DNA of 64,000 bases from Paraburkholderia silvatlantica (GTDB taxonomy: Bacteria > Pseudomonadota > Gammaproteobacteria > Burkholderiales > Burkholderiaceae), in contig NZ_QEOL01000024.1 of NCBI RefSeq assembly GCF_003096715.1, positions 87,857 through 151,856 on the forward strand, in the 5' to 3' direction. Shown here in pieces: positions 6,585 through 14,776 of the stretch. Position numbers and translations under genes: made by a program. A model generated the notes under the pieces. It was not told the DNA's origin and ran no database searches. It saw only the letters and a program-made list of their open reading frames with translations. Numbering within the stretch: the stretch's first letter is position 1; every line of letters starts with the position of its first letter.

Positions 6585-8948
6585 GTGACCGTACGCAATC
6601 TCGATGCAGTGTTCCAGCCGAAATCCGTGGCCGTGATCGGCGCTTCGCAGCGTCCCGGCAGCATCGGCAGCATGGTGTGGCGGCGGCTGATCGAAGGCGG
6701 CTTCACGAGCCCGCTGTGGGCCGTCAACCCGCGTCATGCGGGCGACTTCGAAGCCTTCGACGGCCGGCCCGTGCTCGCCGACGCGGGCGATCTGCCCGAA
6801 GCGCCCGGCGTCGCGATCATCTGCACGCGGCCCGCCACGTGGCCCGCGCTCGTGCATCGCCTCGGCGGCATGGGCACGCGCGCGGCGATCATCGTCGGCG
6901 AGGTGCGCGACGAGGCCGATCAGGCCGACCTGCGCCATGCGCTCGCGGCGGCGCGCCCGCATCTGCTGCGCATCGTCGGCCCCGGCAGTCTCGGCGCGCT
7001 CACGCCCGCGCTCAACGCGCAGCTCGGCGCGGCGGCGTCGATTGCGCGCAAGGGCGGCGTGGCCTGGGTGTCGCAGTCCAACGCGCTCACCAACGCGGTG
7101 CTGCGCTGGGCCGCGCCGCGCGGCCTCGGCTTCTCGCACGTGATCGCGCTCGGCGACGAAGCCGACGTCGACGTGGGCGACGTGCTCGACTATCTCGCGA
7201 GCGACCCCGGCACGCGGGCCATCCTGCTCGAAGTGGACACGATCCGCGCGGCGCGCAAGTTCATGTCGGCGGCGCGCGCGGCGGCGCGCAACAAGCCCGT
7301 GCTCGCGTTGCGCAGCGGCCGCGACGACAAGGGCGACGCGCTCTACACGGCGGCGTTCCGGCGCGCGGGCCTCGTGCGCGTCGACACGCTCGACGACCTG
7401 CTCGACGAAATCGAAACGCTCGGCGTGGGCCGCGTGGCTGCGAGCGACAGCGCCACGCTCATCACGAGCGACCGCGGCGTGGCAACGCTTGCGCGCGACG
7501 CCTTCATGAAAGCCGGCGACACGCTCGCACGCTGGAACGACGAAGCGATTGCGGCCGTCCAGGCCGCGCTGCCGCACGCGCAGGCCGGCAATCCGCTCGT
7601 GCTCGGCGACACCGCCAGGCCCGAGCACTTCGGCCTCGCGCTGCAAACGCTGGCCACGCATCGCTCGAGCGGCACGGCGTTCGTCGTGCACGCGCCCACC
7701 CACAGTGCGCCGGTCGATGCGGTGGCGCGCACGCTGATCGAGCAACAGCGTTTCGCGTATCGCGGCATGCTCGCGTGCTTCTTCGGCGGCGTGGACGAAA
7801 CCATGCGCGACGAACTGCACGCGCATGGCATTCCGGTGCACACCACGCCGCGGCGGCTCGCGCGCGCGTTTGCCCGTCTCGTCGATTACCGGCTGGGCCG
7901 CGAGCTGTTGATGCAGACGCCGGAGACCATGCCCGCCCAGGGCCCGGCCGCGATCGAGGCCGCGCAGGGCGAAGCGCGCGCGGCGCTGGCGGCCGGACGC
8001 ACGGAACTGAAAGGGGAGGAGGCGGGCAGATTGCTGGCCTTGTTCGGGCTCGCCACGCAGGCGCAGGACGAACCAGGCGTCAAGCCGGTGGTGGACGTGT
8101 CGGTCGAGTTTCGCGACGACGACAACTTCGGCCCGGTGTTCCGTTTCGCCGCGCCTTCGCCGGACGATTTTTCGCCGCCGCTGCGCGTGTACAGCCTGCC
8201 GCCGCTGAACCCGGTGCTCTCGCGCGACATCGTTGCGCACTCGCCCTATGCGCGCTACACGGCGCCCGAGCCGACGCTGGCCGCGCTCACCGAGCTGTCG
8301 CAGTTCGTGTGCGAGGTGCGGGAAATCGTGGGCTTGCGGCTGACGCTGCGCGTGCTGCCCGAGGCGGTCGTGGTCGTCGCGCCCTGTCTGCAGCTCGCGG
8401 AAAAGCGCAGCCGCTTCGCGATCATGCCGTATCCGCGGCGGCTGGAGGAGACCATCGACTGGCACGGCGAGCGCCTCACGATCCGACCGATCCGTCCCGA
8501 AGACGAGGCCATGCACCGCACGTTCGTCGAGTCGATGACGCCCGACGACCTGCGCCTGCGCTTCTTCTCTGCGGTGCGCAGCTTCGATCACACGCAGCTC
8601 GCGCGCATGACGCAAATCGACTACGACCGCGAGATGGCGCTGATCGCGGTCGTGCAGGACGGGGACGGCCAGCCGCGCACGCTCGGTGTGGTGCGAGCCG
8701 TGGCCGACCCGGACAACGAGACCGCCGAGTTCGCGGTCGCGATTCTGTCGAATCTCAAACGCGGCGGCCTTGGCCGCCTGCTGATGTCGCGCATCATCGA
8801 GTACGCGCGCTCGCGCGGCACGCACTGGCTGCTCGGCGAGGCGCTGCGCGAGAATGCGCCGATGATCGGCCTCGCGCGCGCCTGCGGCTTCACCGTCACG
8901 CCCACGGAAGACCCGGGCGTGGTCGGTTTTCGCATGCCGCTCGACTGA
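6585..8948 (+). CDS. PatZ-like protein lysine acetyltransferase (NDP-forming acyl-CoA synthetase-like domains plus GNAT domain)
   Basis: The 787-residue product begins with a CoA-binding Rossmann domain (VFQPKSVAVIGASQRPGSIGSMV), continues with the succinyl-CoA-ligase-like flavodoxin fold (VAWVSQSNALTNAVLRWA, then ALGDEADVDVGDVLDYLA), has a degraded ATP-grasp-like middle part, and ends in a GNAT acetyltransferase domain from about residue 625 (LTIRPIRPEDEAMHRTFVE, then RGGLGRLLMSRII as the acetyl-CoA loop). This is the layout of Pat/PatZ (YfiQ), which acetylates and inactivates acetyl-CoA synthetase and other enzymes. The middle section is shorter and less conserved than usual, so the ligase part is probably regulatory and not catalytic. 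The GTG at 6585 has GAGGAG 6 bases upstream; an in-frame open stretch to 6405 would overlap the hairpin. Confidence 0.85.
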   Translation: MTVRNLDAVFQPKSVAVIGASQRPGSIGSMVWRRLIEGGFTSPLWAVNPRHAGDFEAFDGRPVLADAGDLPEAPGVAIICTRPATWPALVHRLGGMGTRAAIIVGEVRDEADQADLRHALAAARPHLLRIVGPGSLGALTPALNAQLGAAASIARKGGVAWVSQSNALTNAVLRWAAPRGLGFSHVIALGDEADVDVGDVLDYLASDPGTRAILLEVDTIRAARKFMSAARAAARNKPVLALRSGRDDKGDALYTAAFRRAGLVRVDTLDDLLDEIETLGVGRVAASDSATLITSDRGVATLARDAFMKAGDTLARWNDEAIAAVQAALPHAQAGNPLVLGDTARPEHFGLALQTLATHRSSGTAFVVHAPTHSAPVDAVARTLIEQQRFAYRGMLACFFGGVDETMRDELHAHGIPVHTTPRRLARAFARLVDYRLGRELLMQTPETMPAQGPAAIEAAQGEARAALAAGRTELKGEEAGRLLALFGLATQAQDEPGVKPVVDVSVEFRDDDNFGPVFRFAAPSPDDFSPPLRVYSLPPLNPVLSRDIVAHSPYARYTAPEPTLAALTELSQFVCEVREIVGLRLTLRVLPEAVVVVAPCLQLAEKRSRFAIMPYPRRLEETIDWHGERLTIRPIRPEDEAMHRTFVESMTPDDLRLRFFSAVRSFDHTQLARMTQIDYDREMALIAVVQDGDGQPRTLGVVRAVADPDNETAEFAVAILSNLKRGGLGRLLMSRIIEYARSRGTHWLLGEALRENAPMIGLARACGFTVTPTEDPGVVGFRMPLD

Positions 8949-8966
8949 GCCGGCGCGCCTGGCTGC

Positions 8967-9512
8967 TTACGCGGCCAGCTTCGCGAGCGCGTCGTCGATC
9001 TGGCCGCGCGTGAGAGCGAGTTCTTCGAGCCACGCCTCGCCGTACTGCGCGCCGGTTTCCTTCTCCAGCCGGGCGATGGTCGCGGCGCAGCGCGCGGCGT
9101 CCTTGGGCGTGGCGATGAACGCCTTCACCGACTGACCGCCCCGGAACGCCTCGAATAGCGGCGTGCGGATTTCCTCGGGCAGCGCGCGCGTGGTCCACTG
9201 GTGCGTCTTGCCGTTGAAGGTGAGCGAAGGCGGCAGCACGCGCTCCTTGCGCGTGGCCGGAATCAGGCCGAAATTGCGCGCGGCTTCGGCAATCTGTTCG
9301 GCCGTGAAAAGCTCCTCGGGAGCGATCTCGAATTGCGCGATGGCGGTTTCGACGGTCTTCATCGCGTCGGCGCGGTCGTCGCGCTTTTTCTGCGCGCGGG
9401 CGACGATGTCGCGCAGCTCGTCGGCTTCGTCGGCCGTGATCGTGAAGCTCGCCTGTTTCTGCTGAAGCTCGGAAAAGCGCTGGAATTCTTGATCGGTCAG
9501 GAGTTTCGCCAT
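8967..9512 (-). CDS. Hypothetical cytoplasmic protein, faint H-NS-like C-terminus
   Basis: A 181-residue soluble protein with a helical, charged N-terminal half (QEFQRFSELQQKQASF, then ELRDIVARAQKKRDDRAD). A later segment, FEIAPEELF followed by FNGKTHQWTTRALPEEI, recalls the spacing of H-NS-family proteins, where a helix is followed by a TG(E/K)TW loop, but the GRGRxP core is missing, so DNA binding is not supported. The C-terminal third is helical. The ATG at 9512 (MAKLLTDQEF) has GGAG-poor surroundings; a longer frame to 9569 starts in a non-coding-looking sequence. It converges on the acetyltransferase gene with 18 bases between stops. Function unknown. Confidence 0.65.
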   Translation of the reverse strand: MAKLLTDQEFQRFSELQQKQASFTITADEADELRDIVARAQKKRDDRADAMKTVETAIAQFEIAPEELFTAEQIAEAARNFGLIPATRKERVLPPSLTFNGKTHQWTTRALPEEIRTPLFEAFRGGQSVKAFIATPKDAARCAATIARLEKETGAQYGEAWLEELALTRGQIDDALAKLAA

Positions 9513-9618
9513 GGGTTTCGAATGCGCGTGAGCCGCTCGCCCGCCGTTTCGCGGCAGTGCGCGGCGCACTGGTTTTTTTTGAGAGGGCCGTCATTCTAAC
9601 CGTTTTGCGTGGCCGGCC

Positions 9619-10452
9619 TCAGGCCGCGCTGTCCTCGCGAAACATCGACAAGGCCTGCACGGTCGCGCGCAGCATTTGCGTCGCCTCGTCGAGCGAGGGC
9701 GCGACATAGTCGTCGATGCGCTTGAGAAACGGGCAGGTGAGCGCCGCGATCGCCTGGCCCGAAGGCCCAAGCACCGGAAACGTCACGTCCGTCACGCCGA
9801 AAATCTGCTGACTGTCCTTGCGCGAGAAGCCCGCCTCGCGCACCTGCTCGCACGCGGCTTCCAGCGCCGCATGGTCGATCGCCACCTCGCCCTTCACTTT
9901 CGTATGCTCCGCGAGCATGTGCGCGCGCTGTTCCGGCGTTTGCCAGGCGAGGAGCGTGCGGCCCGAACTCGTATCGACGAGGCCCACGCGCGAACCGAGC
10001 CGCACCGCGATGCCCCATGTGCCCGGCCCGTCCACCTGGGCGATCACGAGCAGGTTGCCGCGGTCGTACACGGCGAGATGGCAGGACTGCTCGGCTTCGT
10101 CGGCGAAGCGCTGCATGAGCGGCAGCGCTTCCGAGATCAGGCGCTCCATGGGCGGGTGGCGGTGGGCGAGCGCGAACAGCTTGAGGCTCAGCGCATAGCG
10201 GTCGCCGCCTTCCGAACGGATGACGTACTGGCGCGCCACCAGCCGCTCGAGCATGCGGTAAATCTCGCTCGCATTGCGCCCCAGCGCTTTCGTGATCTCG
10301 GCGCGCGTGAGGCCGGCGCGCTGCTCCGCAAGCAGTTCGAGGATGTCGAGCCCCTTGTCCAGCGCGGGCGCGCGATAGCGGTCGGCGTCGTCTTTCTCTT
10401 CGGCTTCTTCGGGCACGTTGTCCATCCGGCTCTTTTTCGCGTTCTTTTCCAT
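9619..10452 (-). CDS. IclR family transcriptional regulator of the sugar locus
   Basis: The 277-residue protein has an N-terminal winged helix-turn-helix (about residues 28-85: ALDKGLDILELLAEQRAGLT, then EIYRMLERLVARQYV) and the IclR effector-binding domain (about 100-270, with VDTSSGRTLLAW and the GFSRKDSQ motif). It is divergent from the sugar-uptake and catabolic operon that starts at 10685, which makes it the likely local regulator of that operon, binding in the shared 232-base region. The ATG at 10452 has GGGGGCG upstream; earlier in-frame codons to 10512 would run into the promoter region. The ligand is inferred to be the sugar or an intermediate of its oxidation. Confidence 0.92.
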   Translation of the reverse strand: MEKNAKKSRMDNVPEEAEEKDDADRYRAPALDKGLDILELLAEQRAGLTRAEITKALGRNASEIYRMLERLVARQYVIRSEGGDRYALSLKLFALAHRHPPMERLISEALPLMQRFADEAEQSCHLAVYDRGNLLVIAQVDGPGTWGIAVRLGSRVGLVDTSSGRTLLAWQTPEQRAHMLAEHTKVKGEVAIDHAALEAACEQVREAGFSRKDSQQIFGVTDVTFPVLGPSGQAIAALTCPFLKRIDDYVAPSLDEATQMLRATVQALSMFREDSAA

Positions 10453-10492
10453 TCGATCGCCCCCAGGGAAATCACGGACCCATGCTGCACTG

Positions 10493-10545
10493 CACATTGC
10501 TTGACCTCGCAATGTGCGTATATGAATAATACGTTCACTGGTGAA
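10493..10545. promoter_or_regulatory. Promoter and operator-like palindromes of the sugar operon / iclR intergenic region
   Basis: On the plus strand TTGACC (10501-10506) and AATAAT (10525-10530) are spaced by 18 bases and form a good sigma-70 promoter for the operon. An 8-bp inverted repeat, CACATTGC (10493-10500) and GCAATGTG (10509-10516), encloses the -35. A perfect 12-bp palindrome, TTCACTGGTGAA (10534-10545), sits just after the -10, where the transcript would begin. Both are plausible IclR binding sites; the second position would repress. The stretch is clearly more AT-rich than its surroundings. Confidence 0.6.
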
Positions 10546-10684
10546 TATACGCCAGCGTCGTCAGGCAAGGAAAGGCAGCAGCAACGGGTCGCCGGCGCTT
10601 CGGGCATGCCACGTGGGCGCGGCAAACACATGCGGTTCATCAACGACAGAATCGGCGTGCGAGGCGCGTCGACAGGAGACAGAC

Positions 10685-11767
10685 ATGGCGTTCGCATCCG
10701 GGCTCTCGAAGGCCCGCCGCTCCACCGGAATTCAACCAGCGCGCGGCGCCTTCGCGCGCGCCGCCACCAGGACGCTGTGCGTCGCCGCGGCCTGTGCTGC
10801 GGCATTCGGCGCGTCGGCTGCCGCTGGCGCAGCCGAACCCGGCAAGGTCGGCCTTGGCCTGCCGCTCCTCACTTCGCCGTTCTGGCAGTCGTACAACAAC
10901 TACCTCGGCGCTTATGCGAAGCAGGACGGCATCGACATCCTCGCGCCCGTGAACTCGAACAACGACCCCGCCCAGCAGATCACGGACATGAACAACATGA
11001 TCAATCTGGGGGCAAAGGGCATCGTGGTCGGGCCGATCGATTCGGCGGCGATCAGCCGCGCGCTCGGCAACGCGGCGCAGAAAGACGTGAAGGTCGTGGC
11101 CGTGGACGTCGCGCCCACGCAGGGTAACGTGGCGATGGTCGTGCGTGCCGACAATCGCGCGTACGGCGAGCAGGCCTGCAAATACATCGGCGAGCACGTG
11201 AAGTCGGGCAAGGTCGTGCAGATCATGGGCGACCTCGCCTCGGTGAACGGCCGCGACCGTTCGGAAGCGTTCCGTGCGTGCCTGAAGCAGTATCCGAATC
11301 TGTCGCTGCTCGAAATTCCGGCTGGCTGGAAGGGCGACGTCGCCGCGAGCGCGCTGGACAGCCTGCTCACCGCGAACCCCGACGTGAAGGCCATCTACAT
11401 GCAGGCGGGCGGCGTGTATCTCTCGCCCACGCTGCAAACGCTGCGCCGCAAGCAGTTGCTCTTTCCCGCAGGCGATCCGAAGCACATCGTAATCGTTTCC
11501 AATGACGGCATTCCGCAGGAGTTCGAAGCGATTCGCAAGGGCGAGATCGATGCGACGGTATCGCAGCCTGCCGACCTCTATGCGAAGTACGGCCTCTACT
11601 ACATCAAGGCCGCGCTGGAGGGCAAGACGTTCAAGCCGGGCAAGACCGATCACGACAGCACCATCATCCAGCTGCAGTCCGGCATGCTCGAAGACCAGTT
11701 GCCGGCGCCGCTCGTGACGAAGCAGAACGTCGACGACAAGAACCTGTGGGGCAACACCGTCAAATGA
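10685..11767 (+). CDS. Sugar ABC transporter periplasmic binding protein (RbsB-like)
   Basis: A 360-residue periplasmic binding protein. A signal peptide covers about residues 1-48 (basic start, then LCVAAACAAAFGASAAAGAA). The mature part is a type I periplasmic fold (peripla_BP_4) with the RbsB-like segments GLGLPLLTSPFWQSYNNYLGA, NMINLGAKGIVVGPIDS, VVAVDVAPTQGNVAMVVRADN and VVSNDGIPQEFEAIRKG. It captures a monosaccharide for the ATPase and permease encoded directly downstream. The stop codon overlaps the start of the ATPase gene (ATGA at 11764-11767). A strong ribosome-binding site, CAGGAGAC, precedes the ATG at 10685. The pathway genes downstream suggest L-fucose or a similar 6-deoxy sugar or pentose. 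Confidence 0.93.
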   Translation: MAFASGLSKARRSTGIQPARGAFARAATRTLCVAAACAAAFGASAAAGAAEPGKVGLGLPLLTSPFWQSYNNYLGAYAKQDGIDILAPVNSNNDPAQQITDMNNMINLGAKGIVVGPIDSAAISRALGNAAQKDVKVVAVDVAPTQGNVAMVVRADNRAYGEQACKYIGEHVKSGKVVQIMGDLASVNGRDRSEAFRACLKQYPNLSLLEIPAGWKGDVAASALDSLLTANPDVKAIYMQAGGVYLSPTLQTLRRKQLLFPAGDPKHIVIVSNDGIPQEFEAIRKGEIDATVSQPADLYAKYGLYYIKAALEGKTFKPGKTDHDSTIIQLQSGMLEDQLPAPLVTKQNVDDKNLWGNTVK

Positions 11768-13359
11768 ACGATCGAACCAGCGGTCGGGCCGTGGCGGACA
11801 GCGCGCCGCCATGGGGCGCGCTATCGGTGGGCAGCCGCGAGGCGGCCGTGCGAGCCCGCTTGCCGGTGGTCGAGGCGAGCGGCGTGACGAAGCGCTATGG
11901 CTCCACCGCGGCGCTCGCCGACGTGAGCCTGCGCGTCATGGCCGGCGAATCGCACGCACTGGTGGGCCGCAACGGCGCGGGCAAGTCCACGCTCGTTTCG
12001 ATCCTCACCGGCTTGCGCAAGCCCGACGAAGGCAGCGTGCGCTTCAATGGCGAGCGTGCGCCCGCGCTCGCCGACCGCGACGCCTGGCGCGAGCGCGTGG
12101 CCTGCGTGTATCAGCATTCGACCATCATTCGCGATCTCACGGTCGCAGAGAACCTCTTCATCAATCGCCAGCCAGGCAGGCGCGGGGTGATCGACTGGTC
12201 AACCATGCGCCGCGACGCGCGTGCGCTGCTCGCTCACTGGCGCATCGACGTGCGCGAGGACGCGCGCGCCGGCGACCTCACCGTCGAGGCGCGCCAGCTC
12301 GTGGAGATCGCACGGGCGCTTTCGTACGGCGCGCGTTTCATCATCCTCGACGAACCGACTGCGCAGCTCGACGGCGAGGAAATCAAGCGCCTTTTCCGCC
12401 GTATCGACGAATTGCAGCGCGAAGGCGTGACGTTCCTGTTCATCTCGCACCATTTGCAGGAGGTATACGAGATTTGCCAGGCCGTCACGGTGCTGCGCGA
12501 CGCGCGGCACATCGTGAGCGCAAGCGTGGCCGAATTGCCGCGCGAGCGGCTCATCGAAGCCATGACGGGCGAGCGCGGCGGCCTGCACGTCGCCGATGCG
12601 GCGGCGCGCGCGGCGCTGCCCGCCAGCGCGCCGCGCGCGCTCGAAGTGCGCGGCCTCACGGGGCGTGACTATCGCGACGTGTCGTTCACGCTCAAGCGCG
12701 GCGAAGTGGTCGGCCTTACGGGCGCGACGAGCAGCGGCCGCACGAGCGTAGGCGAGGCAATTGCGGGACTCACGGCGCAGCGTTCGGGCGAGATTCGCGT
12801 GAAAGGCGCGCCGCTCAAGCCCGGCGACGTGCCAGCGGCGCTCGCGAGCGGCGTGGGCTGCGTGCCGAAGGACCGCCATCACGAGGGGCTCGTTCTCACG
12901 CAGTCGGTGGCCGAGAACGCTTCCATGACGATCGCGGGCTTGCTGGGGCGCTTCGGTTTTGCGCCGCCGGCGAAGAAGCAGGCATTCGGCAAGCGCATGA
13001 TCGAGACGCTCGGCATCGTCGCGCAAGGTCCGGATCATGTCGTTTCGGGGCTTTCGGGCGGCAACCAGCAAAAGGTGGTGATGGCCCGCGCGTTGGCAAG
13101 CAATCCTGACGTTCTCGTGCTGATCGACCCCACGGCGGGCGTGGACGTGAAGTCGAAAGAAGCGCTGCTCTCGGTCGTGGACCGCGTGCGCGACGAAGGC
13201 AAGGCCGTGCTCGTGGTGTCGAGCGAACTCGACGACTTGCGCACCTGCGACCGCGTGCTCGTGATGTTTCGCGGCGAGGTGGTCGCCGAAATGGCGGCCG
13301 GATGGCAGGACCAGGAGCTGATCGCATCGATTGAAGGAGTCGATCTCCATGAAGAATAG
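11764..13359 (+). CDS. Sugar ABC transporter ATP-binding protein with two ABC domains (RbsA/XylG type)
   Basis: A 531-residue fusion of two nucleotide-binding domains, as is normal for the CUT2 sugar importers. The first half has an intact Walker A (GRNGAGKST) and Walker B (FIILDEPTAQLD). The second half has the degenerate Walker A usual for the family (GATSSGRTS), the signature LSGGNQQKV and LVLIDPTAGVDVKSKE. It energises import with the permease encoded downstream. Translation is coupled at both ends: its ATG overlaps the stop of the binding-protein gene, and its last 11 bases overlap the permease gene. Confidence 0.95.
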   Translation: MNDRTSGRAVADSAPPWGALSVGSREAAVRARLPVVEASGVTKRYGSTAALADVSLRVMAGESHALVGRNGAGKSTLVSILTGLRKPDEGSVRFNGERAPALADRDAWRERVACVYQHSTIIRDLTVAENLFINRQPGRRGVIDWSTMRRDARALLAHWRIDVREDARAGDLTVEARQLVEIARALSYGARFIILDEPTAQLDGEEIKRLFRRIDELQREGVTFLFISHHLQEVYEICQAVTVLRDARHIVSASVAELPRERLIEAMTGERGGLHVADAAARAALPASAPRALEVRGLTGRDYRDVSFTLKRGEVVGLTGATSSGRTSVGEAIAGLTAQRSGEIRVKGAPLKPGDVPAALASGVGCVPKDRHHEGLVLTQSVAENASMTIAGLLGRFGFAPPAKKQAFGKRMIETLGIVAQGPDHVVSGLSGGNQQKVVMARALASNPDVLVLIDPTAGVDVKSKEALLSVVDRVRDEGKAVLVVSSELDDLRTCDRVLVMFRGEVVAEMAAGWQDQELIASIEGVDLHEE

Positions 13360-14389
13360 TGTTTCGACGCCCGCGTTCGCGGCGGCGCAGGCCGATGCGG
13401 CCGCGAGCGCCCGCCGGGCGCGTCCGCGCATCCAGCTGGCGCGCCTGCGCGATTTCGCGCTGCTGCCCGCGCTGGTGCTGCTGCTCGTGATCGGCGGTTT
13501 CGTGAGCCCGAGCTTTCTCACGCGCGCGAATCTCATCAGCGTGCTCGGGGCTTCCGCTGCGCTCGCGCTCGTGGTGCTCGCCGAATCGCTCATCGTCCTC
13601 ACCGGCAAGTTCGATCTTTCGCTCGAATCGACCGTGGGCATTGCGCCCGCCGTTGGCGCGATGCTCGTCATGCCGGCCGCTTCGGCGGGCTTCGGCCTGC
13701 AATGGCCTGCTTTTGCAGGGCTCGCCGCCATCGTGGCGGCGGGCGCGCTGATCGGCTTCATCAACGGTTTTCTGGTCGTGCGGCTGCGCCTGAACGCCTT
13801 CATCGTCACGCTGGCCATGCTGATCGTGCTGCGCGGCATGCTCGTGGGCGCAACCAAGGGCGGCACGCTCTTCGACATGCCGTCGTCGTTCTTCGCGCTC
13901 GCCACCACCATCGTGCTCGGGCTGCCGGTTTCCGTATGGCTTGCCGCTGCGGCGTTCGCGATTGCCGCGTTCATGCTGCGCTATCACCGCGTGGGCCGCG
14001 CGCTCTATGCGATCGGCGGCAATCCCGACGCGGCGCGCGCCGCGGGCATCCGGGTGGAGCGCATTACCTGGGGCGTGTTCGTGCTCGGCAGCGTGCTCGC
14101 GGCGATTGGCGGCTTGATCGTCACCGGCTACGTGGGCGCGATCAACGCGAATCAGGGCAACGGCATGATCTTCACGGTGTTCGCGGCGGCCGTGATCGGC
14201 GGCATTTCGCTCGATGGCGGCAAGGGCACGATGCTCGGCGCGCTCTCGGGCGTGCTGCTGCTCGGCGTGGTGCAGAACCTGCTCACGCTCGCACAGGTGC
14301 CGTCGTTCTGGATTCAGGCGATTTACGGCGCGATCATCCTCGGCTCGCTGATGGTGGCGCGGCTCACCGGCGGCGAGGCACAGAACTAA
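13349..14389 (+). CDS. Sugar ABC transporter permease (RbsC-like)
   Basis: The 346-residue integral membrane protein has about eight to ten hydrophobic segments and the BPD_transp_2 pattern (FVSPSFLTRANLISVLGASA near the start, AIGGNPDAARAAGIRVERI in the large cytoplasmic loop, and VFAAAVIGGISLDGGKGTMLG near the end). It forms the channel of the CUT2 importer with the ATPase and binding protein encoded before it. The ATG at 13349 has GAAGGAGTCG upstream and overlaps the ATPase gene by 11 bases; an in-frame start at 13331 is possible but lies further into that gene. Confidence 0.95.
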   Translation: MKNSVSTPAFAAAQADAAASARRARPRIQLARLRDFALLPALVLLLVIGGFVSPSFLTRANLISVLGASAALALVVLAESLIVLTGKFDLSLESTVGIAPAVGAMLVMPAASAGFGLQWPAFAGLAAIVAAGALIGFINGFLVVRLRLNAFIVTLAMLIVLRGMLVGATKGGTLFDMPSSFFALATTIVLGLPVSVWLAAAAFAIAAFMLRYHRVGRALYAIGGNPDAARAAGIRVERITWGVFVLGSVLAAIGGLIVTGYVGAINANQGNGMIFTVFAAAVIGGISLDGGKGTMLGALSGVLLLGVVQNLLTLAQVPSFWIQAIYGAIILGSLMVARLTGGEAQN

Positions 14390-14404
14390 ACGCGGAGACT
14401 ATCT

Positions 14405-14734
14405 GTGAACGGCAACGCCCCCCATACCGACGCCCGCCTCATCCTGCTCGCGCCCGAGGACAACTGCCTGATCGCGGCGGCGCGTCTGGCAGCAGGCGAC
14501 ACGGTGGAGATAGAAGGCGAGCGCGTGACGCTCGCAAAGACGATCGAACTCGGCCACAAAGTAGCGCGTCACGCGCTCGCGCAAGACGAGAAGGTGCTGC
14601 GCTATGGCGCGCGCATCGGCCACGTGAACGAGCCGGTGGCGCGCGGCGAGCATCTGCACACGCACAACCTCGAAAGCGATTACTTGCCGACCTATACGCA
14701 CGACGCGGGGCACGAGTTCGTGCCGCACGCGTAA
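14405..14734 (+). CDS. UxaA-family sugar-acid dehydratase, small (SAF) subunit
   Basis: The 109-residue product matches the N-terminal SAF domain of the altronate/galactarate dehydratase family (LAPEDNCLIAAARLAAGDTVEI, then KTIELGHKVARHAL, then GHVNEPVARGEHLHTHNLE with the conserved GxxxxxxxxGxHVHxHN pattern). In E. coli UxaA this domain is fused to the catalytic part; here it is a separate gene 42 bases before the large-subunit gene, so the two must act as a complex. It probably helps dehydrate the aldonic acid (L-fuconate or similar) to the 2-keto-3-deoxy acid. The start is GTG at 14405, after GGAGACTAT. Confidence 0.9.
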   Translation: MNGNAPHTDARLILLAPEDNCLIAAARLAAGDTVEIEGERVTLAKTIELGHKVARHALAQDEKVLRYGARIGHVNEPVARGEHLHTHNLESDYLPTYTHDAGHEFVPHA

Positions 14735-14776
14735 CGCCACCATGATGCGGCATGCGCCGCGAGCAGGATTCAAGTT

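Noticed and set aside
6501..8825. 774-residue open frame opposite the acetyltransferase gene
   Set aside because: Same reason: a GC-bias mirror frame with no recognisable domain.
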